This document shows, piece by piece, positions 16,860 through 25,272 of a stretch of DNA of 42,884 nt (positions are counted from its first letter, which is position 1; every line of letters starts with the position of its first letter). The notes below the pieces were generated by a model. The model had not been told where the DNA came from and made no database searches. It worked only from the letters and a program-made list of their open reading frames with translations. Origin of the DNA: Natrialba asiatica DSM 12278 (GTDB taxonomy: Archaea > Halobacteriota > Halobacteria > Halobacteriales > Natrialbaceae); assembly GCF_000337555.1 (NCBI RefSeq), contig NZ_AOIO01000003.1, forward strand, positions 1-42,884, given 5' to 3'. The translations under genes were made by a program, and so were the position numbers.

Positions 16860-17291
16860 CTACTCCGCCTCCATGACAGTGACGACCGGGCGCTCTGTGT
16901 TCAGCAGGATCGACTGCGTGACGCTGCCGAACAACGCCTTCCCGGTCGGGGACCGCGCCCGCCCGCCGACGACGACGTACCGCGCGTCGGCCTCGTCGGC
17001 GTACTCGACGACCTTCTTTCTCGGAGTTCCAACCCGGCCGACGACCTCGTAGTCCGCGCCGAGTGCCTCGTCTATCCCCCCGGCCGCGGCGGCCGCAGCG
17101 TCGTCCTCGATGGAGCCCTCGGACCCGGTCTCCCGCACGCTGGACCGTTTCTCCACCAGCCGCGTGTACTCGGTCTCCTCGATGACGTGGACGAGGTGGA
17201 GTTCGGCGTCGAACGCCCGCGCGAGTTCGTCGGCCTGCGCGGCGATCGCCGTCGACTGATCGGAACCGCTGATCGCTGCAACGATGACCAT
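16860..17291 (-). CDS. Universal stress protein (UspA family)
   Basis: The 143-residue protein begins MVIVAAISGSDQSTAIAAQA and has HLVHVIEETEY, then ARYVVVGGRARSPTGKALFG, and ends SVTQSILLNTERPVVTVMEAE. The G-x-R-x-R-S-P-x(2)-K-x(2)-F-G-S-V segment is the ATP-binding type of UspA, so it likely binds ATP. Such genes often sit in haloarchaeal transport or catabolic operons. It lies 51 nt after the alcohol dehydrogenase and 116 nt before lutC on the same strand. The ATG at 17291 begins the family-like N-terminus. Confidence 0.9.
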   Translation of the reverse strand: MVIVAAISGSDQSTAIAAQADELARAFDAELHLVHVIEETEYTRLVEKRSSVRETGSEGSIEDDAAAAAAGGIDEALGADYEVVGRVGTPRKKVVEYADEADARYVVVGGRARSPTGKALFGSVTQSILLNTERPVVTVMEAE

Positions 17292-17341
17292 GCTGAATGG
17301 AGGTATCCATTCGAATATAAATGTTAGCCTGGGGGTCGGCC

Positions 17342-18376
17342 TCAATCCATCGAGATCATGCCCTTGACCACGACCGGCTCCGCGGCCCGCTCGAACGCGT
17401 CGCTCACGCGGTCGAGCGGCAGGTCGAAGTCGATGATGTCCGCCGCGTCCACGTCACCGCCCGCTATCAGGGATATCGCCGTCGGGTACGCGTTGGCGAA
17501 CCGGTAGCTCCCCCGCACGTCGACCTGCCGCCGAACCAGTTCAAACGTGTCCACCGGCACCTCGGCGTCGGGCGCGAGGCCGACCAGAACGACGGTGCCG
17601 TCCGGCCGCGTAACGTCGAGTACCGACTCGATCGCCGGCGGGGCCCCGGTCGCCTCTATCGCGGCATCGACGCCCGTGCCAAACGCCTCGCGGACCGCCG
17701 CCGCGACATCCGCCTCGCGGCCGTCGATAGCCAGGTCGGCCCCGCGGTCGACGGCCCTGTCGAGTTTCGAGTCGACGACGTCGACGACGGCCACGTCCGC
17801 CGCGCCCGCCGCCCGCGCCACGTCTGCGGCGAGCAGCCCGATCGGACCCGCGCCCATGACGAGCACCGAGTCTCCCATTCCCACGTCGGCGCGCCGCACG
17901 GCGTGGACGCCGACGCTGGTCGGCTCGCACAGCGCCCCCTCTCAGGCGGAGACGGCGTCCGGGAGGCCGTAAGCGTACTCTGCGGGCCAGGCGAGGTACT
18001 CCCTGAACGCGCCGTCAGTGCCGGGCGTGGCCATGAACTCGACGTCCCGGCAGAGATTGTACGTTCCCCGCCAACAGTACTCGCACTCGCCGCACGGGAC
18101 GCCGGGTTCGATCGCGATCCGGTCGCCGACAGCGTGACCGTCGACGTCCGCACCGGCTTCGACAACCGTGCCCGCGCTTTCGTGGCCGAGCACCAGCGGC
18201 TCCTCGACAGCCCGGTCACCCATCCGGCCGTGCTCGTACCAGTGGACGTCGGAGCCGCAGATGCCGACATCGCTCACCTCGACGAGCACCTCCGACGGGC
18301 CGGGCTCAGGGCGCTCCCTGGCGTCCAGTTCGAACGTCCTCGACTCGACGAGCGACACCGCTCTCACGCTCGCCAC
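17342..18376 (-). pseudogene. Zinc alcohol/polyol dehydrogenase (MDR), split by one in-frame TGA
   Basis: From a GTG at 18376 the frame encodes a medium-chain dehydrogenase: catalytic zinc ligands C40 (GICGSD) and H65-E66 (LGHES), structural zinc cysteines C95, C98, C101 and C109. TGA at 17944-17942 follows DAVSA, and the same frame continues at once EGALCEPTSVGVHAVRR, then GMGDSVLVMGAGPIGLLA (NAD-binding motif) to a normal C-terminus at 17342. There is no frame change, so one stop codon is the only defect. CGA (Arg) to TGA would need a single transition. Intact length would be 344 residues, like sorbitol/xylitol/threonine dehydrogenases. It is a recent pseudogene or a sequence error; a redox step on a sugar alcohol or aldonate would fit the island. 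Confidence 0.8.
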
Positions 18377-18552
18377 CCCTGCACCGCAGAGACATCTCCG
18401 TGGATCCGTTCCGTCGCGTCGTCGCCGGGCGTCGGCTCCCGGCGCTCCCGCTCCGCCGTTGCCTGCCGTTCGAGCAGTACCATCTCATCCAGTACTCCGC
18501 GAGCGGGCGTCCTAAGCTTTGTGTCCGGCCGCCGCCCAGCGGTACATGGCCT

Positions 18553-19689
18553 CTACAGCGACGGCCCGATGCGGCTGATGGCGAACGACGTGAGCCCGTG
18601 CTCCTCGCTGGCCGTCCGGCCGCCGGCGGCGACGCGAGCGATCTCGGACAGCAGCGCATCCGCGTCGGCCCCGCGGGCGTCGAGGTCCACGTCGTCGGCG
18701 AGCGCGTCCGCCGTGGTCCCGTCGCCGGTCACCTTGAGGACCGGGACGACCGGGTGGCCCGTCGGCACCCCGTCGGCCGTGACGTGGATGACGACCGACG
18801 CCCCGGCCGCCGCGAGCGTGGTCGCCGCCTCCTCGAAGCGGGCGGGAGAGTCGACCAGCGTCACCCCGGCGTCGGCCGACGCCCGGCCGCCGTACGGAAC
18901 GAACTCGTCGACGCTCGCGCTCCCCCACACGCCGACGACCTCGTCGAACGGTGCGTCCGCAGCGTGGCGGGCGATCCGTCGTACGTTCCCGGGGCGGCCC
19001 GCGTGGCGCTTTCCGACCTCGCGGATCGCGTCGGCGACGTCCGCCGTCGTGGCGCGGTCGGCGGCGGCGTCCGCGTGGGGGGCGAGCCGCTCCGTCCCGG
19101 CGACGATGACGCGCGCCCCGGCGTCGACCAGCGCGTCGACGGCCTCGCCCACGAGCGGATCCGCGACCGCGCGCGTCGAGCCATCGAGGTCCGAACTCAC
19201 GACGCCGACGGTGAGGTCCGCGAGCCCAGCGCCAGCGCGGTCCGCGTCCGCCGCGGCGTCCGCGAGGTCGGCGGTCGCGGCGACGCCCTCCTCGACGCAG
19301 GGCTCCGTACCGCCCGCGTCCTGGATCGCCGTCTCGCGGACCGCTACACCCCGCTCCCCGATCCTGTCGGCGAACGGGCCGCTCTGGAGGTGTTCGCAGC
19401 CCAACCCCACGACGGTCGCGCCCGCGATGTTCGGGTTGCGGGCGAGGTTCAGGAGCGTCCGCTCCGTGCGCTCGTGGTCATCGCCGACCTGACCGCAGCC
19501 GTGGTCGTGCGGGGCCGCGACAGCGTCGTCGTGCTCCGCGGCGATCCGCTCGGCGACGAGGTGCGAGCAGATCACCGACGGGACGACCAGCACGCGGTTC
19601 CGCACGCCGACGCGCCCGTCCGATCGCCGGTACGCGTCGAACGACGTCCGCGGGACGCGCCGCCGTGAGGTTCCACTCGGCGACGACAT
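18553..19689 (-). CDS. UxaA-family large subunit, divergent paralogue (first copy)
   Basis: The 378-residue protein follows the altronate/galactarate dehydratase large-domain pattern: FDAYRRSDGRVGVRNRVLVV, HDHGCGQVGDDHERTERTLL, LARNPNIAGATVVGLGCEHL, late GVPTGHPVVPVLKVTGDG, and an end in FAISRIGPSL. The metal-site segment keeps HGCGQ but parts of the mid-region are alanine-rich and poorly conserved (no VECGGSDA-like motif), unlike the copy at 19997-21184. It may be a partner subunit or have altered specificity. Its ATG overlaps the stop of the SAF subunit gene (ATGA), so they are translationally coupled. Confidence 0.8.
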   Translation of the reverse strand: MSSPSGTSRRRVPRTSFDAYRRSDGRVGVRNRVLVVPSVICSHLVAERIAAEHDDAVAAPHDHGCGQVGDDHERTERTLLNLARNPNIAGATVVGLGCEHLQSGPFADRIGERGVAVRETAIQDAGGTEPCVEEGVAATADLADAAADADRAGAGLADLTVGVVSSDLDGSTRAVADPLVGEAVDALVDAGARVIVAGTERLAPHADAAADRATTADVADAIREVGKRHAGRPGNVRRIARHAADAPFDEVVGVWGSASVDEFVPYGGRASADAGVTLVDSPARFEEAATTLAAAGASVVIHVTADGVPTGHPVVPVLKVTGDGTTADALADDVDLDARGADADALLSEIARVAAGGRTASEEHGLTSFAISRIGPSL

Positions 19690-20000
19690 CAGGCCGCCTC
19701 CCTGTCCGCGGTGCGGTCGCCCCGACCGCGCCTGCTCTCGCAGTTGTGCGTGTGCACCCACTCGCCGGGGGCGATCGGCTCGACGGCCTCGCCGATCGTC
19801 TCGCCGTACTTCATGACGGCATCCCCCGGCTCCAGTGGGACCAGCGCGACCTTGTGACCGAACGGGATGGCCTCCGCGAGTTCAACCGTCCGGTCGTCGT
19901 ACGGTATCTCCGTTCCTGCATCTAGGTCGTCGATGGCCGTGACGACGTTGTCCTGCGCGGCCATGTGCAGCCCCGCGTCGCCGAGGACCGCCCCCTTCAT
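19689..20000 (-). CDS. UxaA small subunit (SAF domain)
   Basis: The 103-residue protein has the SAF-domain features of the UxaA N-terminus: LHMAAQDNVVTAIDDLDAGT, AIPFGHKVALVPLEPGDAVM, KYGETIGEAVEPIAPGEWVH and then THNCESRRGR. The FGHK and HTHN signatures are typical of altronate dehydratase small subunits. It sits between two large-subunit genes and overlaps both by ATGA-type junctions, so the three are surely translated together. Confidence 0.9.
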   Translation of the reverse strand: MKGAVLGDAGLHMAAQDNVVTAIDDLDAGTEIPYDDRTVELAEAIPFGHKVALVPLEPGDAVMKYGETIGEAVEPIAPGEWVHTHNCESRRGRGDRTADREAA

Positions 20001-21184
20001 GCGTCCCCCCGCAGCTCGGCGAGCTCGTTCGGCTGGAGCTCGTTGACCGCGAACTCCTCCAGTTGGCGGCGTTCCGCGGCGGTCCGCTCGCCGCTGGCGA
20101 CGTCAAGCAGCGTCCGGTAGATCCGCTCGCCGACCGAGTCGATCGGCTCGCCGTCGATGACGCCGCTCGCGTCCACGTCCATGTTCGCCGCGAGCCGGTC
20201 CGCTGTCTTCGGGTTCCCGGTCACCTTGATCACCGGGGCTAGCGGGTTCCCGGTCGTCGACCCTCGCCCGGTGGTGAAGGCGACGACCTGCGCCCCGCCC
20301 GCGACCTTGCCGACGACGCTCTCGATATCGTACCCCGGCGTGTCCATCAGCACCAGGCCGCCGCCGACCGGGAGCCGCTCGGCGTAGTCCACGATGCCGC
20401 GGACCGGGGTCGTCCCACCCTTCGAGATGGCCCCGAGGCTCTTCTCCTCGATGGTCGTCAGGCCGCCCTCCTGGTTGCCGGGGCTAGGCTGTGCGCCCCG
20501 CAGGTCCACGTCCATCAGTTCGGCCGTCGCCTCCCGGCGCTTGACACGCTCCAGAAGCCGCTCGCGGACCGCCTCGTCCACACACCGCTCCGCAAGGACG
20601 TGCTCCGCGCCGATGAACTCCGGAGTCTCCGAGAACGTCGCCGTGCCGCCGTCTCGGATGAGGCGGTCACAGGCCGCACCGACCGCGGGGTTCGCCGCGA
20701 TCCCGCTCGTCGCGTCGGAGCCGCCGCATTCGACGCCGAAGACGAGTTCGCTCGCGTCGCGCTCCTCCCGGCGTAGGTCGGCAATCTCGGCGTGGAGGTC
20801 GCGGGCCAACTCGGTTCCCTCGTCGACCGCTGCGGCCGTTCCGCCCGTCTCACGGATCGAGAGGGTCTCGACGGCACGCCCGGCGGCCGCCGCCGCATCG
20901 GCGACGGCGTCGGCGTCCACTGTCTCCGTGCCCAGCGACACGACGAGCGCTGCCCCGACGTTCGGATTTCGGGCGACGCCCGACAGCGTCCGCTCGACCT
21001 GTTCGCGAGCCGCCTCGGGCGGATCCGTCCCCATCTGGTGGGGCGTGGCGCTGACGTTTTCGGCCGTCCGGTCGGCGACAGCCTCGGCGACCGGCGACGC
21101 CGTGACCGATATCGGTATCACTGCGACGTAGTTTCGTACCCCGGCGGGACCGCTCTCCCGTGGGTATCCATCGAACGTTGCCAT
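19997..21184 (-). CDS. UxaA large subunit (altronate/galactarate dehydratase-like)
   Basis: The 395-residue protein keeps the UxaA large-domain landmarks: FDGYPRESGPAGVRNYVAV, ARNPNVGAALVVSLGTET, LVFGVECGGSDATSGIAANP, GGTATFSETPEFIGAEHVLA, NQEGGLTTIEEKSLGAISKG, GLVLMDTPGYDIESV and GRGSTTGNPLAPVIKVTGNP. Known members dehydrate altronate or galactarate, or other sugar acids, to 2-keto-3-deoxy acids with Fe or another divalent metal. The first His/Cys segment of the usual site is altered here (SATPHQMGTD instead of H-x-x-G-C-G), which may be covered by the second copy. The gene is the first of the uxaA trio. Confidence 0.85.
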   Translation of the reverse strand: MATFDGYPRESGPAGVRNYVAVIPISVTASPVAEAVADRTAENVSATPHQMGTDPPEAAREQVERTLSGVARNPNVGAALVVSLGTETVDADAVADAAAAAGRAVETLSIRETGGTAAAVDEGTELARDLHAEIADLRREERDASELVFGVECGGSDATSGIAANPAVGAACDRLIRDGGTATFSETPEFIGAEHVLAERCVDEAVRERLLERVKRREATAELMDVDLRGAQPSPGNQEGGLTTIEEKSLGAISKGGTTPVRGIVDYAERLPVGGGLVLMDTPGYDIESVVGKVAGGAQVVAFTTGRGSTTGNPLAPVIKVTGNPKTADRLAANMDVDASGVIDGEPIDSVGERIYRTLLDVASGERTAAERRQLEEFAVNELQPNELAELRGDA

Positions 21185-21274
21185 GGTTGGGTCTCGCCGT
21201 CAACCAGGAAAAACGTTTCCGTCAGCGCAGCCGTCGCCGGGTGACGGGGCGAACGACCGAGGGTGATCGCCGCA

Positions 21275-22579
21275 TCAGGCGCCCATCAGCTTGGTTACCG
21301 GGTACGTGACGATCTCCGGGATGAAGATGGTGAGCAGCAACACCAGGAGGATCGGCACGTAGTAGGGCAACACCGCTTTCATCGCCTCCTCCAGTGTCGC
21401 GTCGGTCACCTTCTCCAGGACGAAGAGAATGACGCCGAACGGCGGGGTCAACAGCCCGAGCATCAGCGTGAGGATCATCACGATGCCGAAGTGGAGCGGA
21501 TCGATGCCAGTGATGCCCAGGATCGGCATGAAGATAGGGACGAGAATCGTGATCGCGGCGATCGTCTCCATGAACGTCCCGACGACGAGGAGAAGCCCGA
21601 CCAGCAGCAACATTACGACCGTCGGATCGCTGGAGAAGTTCGTGATCGAATCGGCCATCAGGATCGGCAGGCGGAGCTGGAGGGCGACGAGGCCGTACAG
21701 CGACGCGACGCCGACGATGAACGTCAGCGAGAACGTCTCGACCATCCCGTACTGGAGTTCCTCGAAGAGTCCCTCGAGGGTGAGATCTCTGTAGACGAAC
21801 ATTCCGAGGAGGATGGTGTATACGACGGCTATTGCGCCCGCTTCGGTGGCGGTGAATGTGCCGGAGAGGATCCCGCCGATGATGAGGAGCGGCGCGAACA
21901 GCGGGAACACCGCCTCCTTCAAACTCTTCCAGAAGTCAGCGAGGTCGAAGGAGTCCTCGGTCTCGTACTCCCGCAGGTACACGAACAGGAAGACGAGCGC
22001 CATCAGGAAGACGCCGATCAGGATACCGGGGATGATCCCGCCCAGGAACAGCTTGCCGATCGACTCCTCGGCCAGCACGGCATAGATGATGATAGGAACG
22101 CTCGGCGGGATGATCGGACCGATGATGGCCGACGACCCGGTGACGCCGAGCGAGATGTCTTTTTCGTACCCCTGGTCGCGCATCGCGGCGTACTCGACGC
22201 GACCAAGCCCCGCAGCGTCGGCGACAGCGAGGCCCGACATCCCGGAGAAGATCATGCTCGCGACGATGTTGACGTGGGCGATCCCGCCGCGGAACTGTCC
22301 CACCATCGAGTTCGCCAAGTCGAAGATCCGCTGAGTCATCCCGATCCGGTTCATCAACCGCCCGAGAAGGAGGTAGAACGGGATCGCGAGTAGCGTGAAA
22401 CTGTTGAGCCCGTAGAGCAACTGCTGGGAGATGAGGCCGTAATTGAGGCCCCTCCCGAAAGGGGAGAGCATCACTGCGACGCACGTCGCGCCCATCGCGA
22501 TCCCGACCGGGACGCCGAGCGCGTACAGGACGAGGAGTATTCCGAGGAACAGGGCGCCGATTACGAGCAGTTCACTCAT
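21275..22579 (-). CDS. dctM: TRAP transporter large permease (DctM)
   Basis: The 434-residue protein is almost wholly hydrophobic with about 11-12 membrane segments. It has DctM signatures: NSFTLLAIPFYLLLGRLMNR, MIFSGMSGLAVADAAGLG, TGSSAIIGPIIPPSVPIIIY and LTPPFGVILFVLE. In the TRAP system it is the sodium-coupled membrane subunit. It overlaps dctQ by 8 nt. With DctP and DctQ it forms a complete system; C4-dicarboxylates, uronates and aldonates are all known TRAP substrates, and the neighbours favour a sugar acid. Confidence 0.93.
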   Translation of the reverse strand: MSELLVIGALFLGILLVLYALGVPVGIAMGATCVAVMLSPFGRGLNYGLISQQLLYGLNSFTLLAIPFYLLLGRLMNRIGMTQRIFDLANSMVGQFRGGIAHVNIVASMIFSGMSGLAVADAAGLGRVEYAAMRDQGYEKDISLGVTGSSAIIGPIIPPSVPIIIYAVLAEESIGKLFLGGIIPGILIGVFLMALVFLFVYLREYETEDSFDLADFWKSLKEAVFPLFAPLLIIGGILSGTFTATEAGAIAVVYTILLGMFVYRDLTLEGLFEELQYGMVETFSLTFIVGVASLYGLVALQLRLPILMADSITNFSSDPTVVMLLLVGLLLVVGTFMETIAAITILVPIFMPILGITGIDPLHFGIVMILTLMLGLLTPPFGVILFVLEKVTDATLEEAMKAVLPYYVPILLVLLLTIFIPEIVTYPVTKLMGA

Positions 22580-23135
22580 CGGCTATCCCCTCCTCGAACT
22601 GGCCGGCGGCGTTGTCGGTCCTGGACGCCGCTATCTCGCGGACCAACGTTACGATGTCGACCAGAGCGTAGATCAGCATCAGCGCGATGCCGATCGTGAT
22701 CCCGAGATAGAGGTGCCCCGACGTAACGGCCTCGATCCCGCCGATCGACGTCGTCCAGTCGCCGATGGTTGTAAGGACGGCTCCCCAGAGGGCGACCGAC
22801 AGGAAGCCGATGACGATCAGTTCGCCCAGAATTTGGACCATCAGACCGACACTGGAGTTCCACCTCGTAAGGCGTTCGAGGAGGAATCGTATCGAGATGT
22901 GTTCGTTGTTCCGGACGGCAACGGCAGCACCCAGGTACGTCGCGACGATGAGTACGAACCGTGCCGCCGGTTCGGTCCAGTGAAGGAACCCGAACGTGGG
23001 GAGGCTCAACAATCGAATGAACACTTGAAGCGTGGTCAAGACGATCGTGAACGTAAACAGTCCCGTCGCGCTGTAGAGCACGATCCTGTCGAAAACGTGA
23101 TCGCGCTTCAGATCGAGTGATTGGTCGATTTCCAT
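22572..23135 (-). CDS. dctQ: TRAP transporter small permease (DctQ)
   Basis: The 187-residue protein has four membrane helices and the DctQ pattern: FVLIVATYLGAAVAVRNNEH followed by ISIRFLLERL, and late TSIGGIEAVTSGHLYLGITI. DctQ pairs with DctM in the TRAP membrane complex. The gene starts 54 nt after dctP and overlaps dctM by 8 nt. Confidence 0.92.
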   Translation of the reverse strand: MEIDQSLDLKRDHVFDRIVLYSATGLFTFTIVLTTLQVFIRLLSLPTFGFLHWTEPAARFVLIVATYLGAAVAVRNNEHISIRFLLERLTRWNSSVGLMVQILGELIVIGFLSVALWGAVLTTIGDWTTSIGGIEAVTSGHLYLGITIGIALMLIYALVDIVTLVREIAASRTDNAAGQFEEGIADE

Positions 23136-23189
23136 GATGAGTGAAAGGATGGTAATTGTAGGTACGTAACGTGCGTCGCCGGTTCACAG

Positions 23190-24194
23190 TTACATGTTCC
23201 GGACGGTTTCCCAGTCGAAAGCCCACGTCTCGTCGAACAGCTGTTCCACGGCGGGCGCCGCCTCCTCCTGAAACGCTTCAGTGTCGACGTCTTCGATGAG
23301 CTCCATATCCTGACCGAGCTCGTCGATCAGTTCTTGCTCGCGATCCTGGGACTTCTCGGCGGCGGACTGCGTCGTTTCTTGGCCGATCTCCATGATCAGG
23401 TTCTGGTGAGTCTCGTCGAGTCCTTGGTAGAAGGACTCGTTGATGTAGATATTCCCGTTCGCGATCAGGTGGCTCGTCAGGCTCAGGTGGCTCTGGACCT
23501 CGTGGAGGTTGAACGAACTGATCTGTTCCGCGCCGCCCTCCGAGGCGTCGGCCGTTCCCTGTTCGAGCGCGCTGTACAGTTCGTCCAGCGCGACCGGAGT
23601 CGGCGAGGCGCCGACCTGCTCCCAGGTCTGGACCCACGGGTCGAGTTCCGGGAGACGCAGATTGAGCCCGTTGACGTCGCCCGGTTCCCGGATCGGCGTG
23701 TTCGACGTGAAGTGCCGAGCGCCGCGGTAGATCTGCTGGCCGATCGGCCGCTGGTTTCCGTTCTCGATGAGCGTGTCGTGGCCCTCCTGCATCTGATCAC
23801 TGTCGAGCACCGAGAGCAACTGATCGTAGCCCGAGAGGACGAACGGGCAGCCAAAGAACCAGTACTCTGACGCAAACTGGTAGTAGGGGAAACTACCTGC
23901 GGAGTGCGCCTCGACACCGCCTTGGCTGACGACCTCGCCGATCTCGTCTTCCGACCCGTAGGAGCCGCCAGGACTGATCTCAACGGAGATATCGCCGTCG
24001 GACTCCTCCTCGATCTGCTCTTTGAAATTCTCGGCGGCCTGGACCAGGATGTGACCCGGCTCGAATGTGCTGGCGATCGTCATCTCGACGCCGCTGCTGC
24101 CGCCGCCGGCACAGCCGGCTGTTGCCGCGATTGCGCCTGCGCCGATGCCGTTGATTACCGAGCGTCTACTGACACCGGAAGCTCCATCTAACAT
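23190..24194 (-). CDS. dctP: TRAP transporter substrate-binding lipoprotein (DctP)
   Basis: The 334-residue protein starts with SRRSVINGIGAGAIAATAGC, a Tat signal with lipobox cysteine, so it is anchored outside the membrane. The mature part has DctP motifs: AENFKEQIEEESDGDISVEI, GYDQLLSV, NGLNLRLPELDPWVQTWEQV, ASPTPVALDELYSALEQGTA and DASEGG. The Arg in NLRLPELDP aligns with the carboxylate-binding arginine of TRAP binding proteins, so the ligand is an acid. A TATA-like box lies 24-30 nt upstream of the ATG, so this is the likely first gene of the long minus-strand transcript. Confidence 0.93.
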   Translation of the reverse strand: MLDGASGVSRRSVINGIGAGAIAATAGCAGGGSSGVEMTIASTFEPGHILVQAAENFKEQIEEESDGDISVEISPGGSYGSEDEIGEVVSQGGVEAHSAGSFPYYQFASEYWFFGCPFVLSGYDQLLSVLDSDQMQEGHDTLIENGNQRPIGQQIYRGARHFTSNTPIREPGDVNGLNLRLPELDPWVQTWEQVGASPTPVALDELYSALEQGTADASEGGAEQISSFNLHEVQSHLSLTSHLIANGNIYINESFYQGLDETHQNLIMEIGQETTQSAAEKSQDREQELIDELGQDMELIEDVDTEAFQEEAAPAVEQLFDETWAFDWETVRNM

Positions 24195-24223
24195 GGTTCA
24201 TCACACAGGTTCAGCCTTAATAG
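24195..24223 (-). promoter_or_regulatory. dctP promoter with tandem GGTTCA repeats
   Basis: On the plus strand TTAATAG at 24217-24223 is a TATA-like element 24-30 nt before the dctP ATG, suggesting a leaderless mRNA. Two GGTTCA copies at 24195-24200 and 24208-24213 sit between TATA and start codon, 13 nt apart, where a bound repressor would block initiation. This is sequence inference only. Confidence 0.4.
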
Positions 24224-24287
24224 TAAAAAACTTTCCCTCATGGTGAATTTCGCCACCACGATCTCGAGGGTAGCGCGTTCGATGCCG

Positions 24288-25076
24288 CTACGCGCGGTTC
24301 TCGCTGTACCGCCACGCGTCCGAGGTCCACCCGCCGTCGGCCCGGAGCACCTCGCCGGTGACGTAGTTGTCGGCCCGCGCTAGGAAGCTCACGCAGTCGG
24401 CCATCTCCTCCACGGTGCCGTATCGCGCCATCGGCGTCCGCCGTCGGATATCGGTGTCGGTGTACTTCGCCGAGTCCTGCGTCTGGTCCGTGATGGCCGT
24501 CTTGATGAATCCCGGCGCGAGCGCGTTCACGCTGATGCCGTCCTCCGCCCACTCCACGGCGAGGGTTCGGGTGAGGTTGATGACGCCCGCCTTCGCCGCG
24601 CAGTACGGCGCTCGCATGTGAAAGCCCATCTCTCCCATCATCGACGCGACGTTGACGATCGCCCCGCCGTCGTCCTGGGAGAGCATCTGTCGCCCCGCGG
24701 CACGGCTACTGATGAACACGCCCGTCAAGTCGACGTCGATCACCCGCCGCCAGTCCGCAACGGTGATCTCCTCCGCCGGACCAAGCGTCGTCATGCCCGC
24801 ATTGTTCACCATCACGTCCAGCGAGCCGAAGCGGTCGACGGTCGCCTCGACCATCGCCGCCACGTCGTCCTCGTCGCTCACGTCGGCCTGCACCGCGACG
24901 GCCTCGCCGCCCCGGTCGGCGATTTCGTCGACGACCGACTCCGCTTGTTTCTCGGAGGAGCGGTAGTTGACCACCACCGACGCCCCCTGCTCCGCGAGCT
25001 TGGTTGCGATCCCGCTACCGATGCCTCTCGATGCGCCCGTGACGATGGCCGCGTCTCCTGCGAATGTGTCGCTCAT
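24288..25076 (-). CDS. SDR oxidoreductase, probable sugar-acid/uronate reductase
   Basis: The 262-residue classical SDR has TGASRGIGSGIATKLAEQGA, VNYRSSE after the second strand (favouring NADP), QADVSDEDD, NNAGMTTLGP, the catalytic Ser in NVASMMGEMG, YCAAKAGV and the end VTGEVLRADGGWTSDAWRYS. It heads the TRAP/UxaA run and is divergent from uxuA, so a role as fructuronate/tagaturonate reductase or aldonate dehydrogenase is plausible. I choose ATG 25076 (MSDTFAG) over the upstream in-frame ATG because it puts the cofactor motif at residue 14. Confidence 0.87.
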   Translation of the reverse strand: MSDTFAGDAAIVTGASRGIGSGIATKLAEQGASVVVNYRSSEKQAESVVDEIADRGGEAVAVQADVSDEDDVAAMVEATVDRFGSLDVMVNNAGMTTLGPAEEITVADWRRVIDVDLTGVFISSRAAGRQMLSQDDGGAIVNVASMMGEMGFHMRAPYCAAKAGVINLTRTLAVEWAEDGISVNALAPGFIKTAITDQTQDSAKYTDTDIRRRTPMARYGTVEEMADCVSFLARADNYVTGEVLRADGGWTSDAWRYSENRA

Positions 25077-25242
25077 GTGTGGTCCATCGAAGACTCGCAC
25101 GGCGGGGAGTTTCTATTTTTCCCCTATGTTCCCCTGTCCTGACCGTTCCGCTCGCATACCGCGAACCCGCTCGCTCGCCACGCCTCAGCTCCCCGCCGCC
25201 CGTTCGGCAGCGCCTTCGACACCAACCCGGCTAAAAGAAAGC

Positions 25243-25260
25243 TATTTAACCGTGGTTCCA
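25243..25260 (+). promoter_or_regulatory. uxuA TATA-like box and adjoining TGGTTCCA element
   Basis: TATTTAA at 25243-25249 is 24-30 nt before ATG 25273 and follows an A-rich BRE-like stretch, so a leaderless transcript is likely. TGGTTCCA at 25253-25260 lies just after it; the same 8-mer occurs at 28120-28127 and a near copy (CGGTTCCA) inside the iclR promoter repeat. It could be a half-site for the IclR regulator. Confidence 0.4.
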
Positions 25261-25272
25261 ATTCGTCACGCT

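Noticed and set aside
17942-17944. TGA as a selenocysteine codon
   Set aside because: Halophilic archaea are not known to have the selenocysteine machinery, the position is between domains and not an active-site cysteine, and no SECIS-like element was seen.
17321-19668. Long open frames on the plus strand opposite the alcohol dehydrogenase and UxaA genes
   Set aside because: They are antisense frames kept open by high GC and third-position bias; they show no domains, while the minus strand has clear enzyme motifs.
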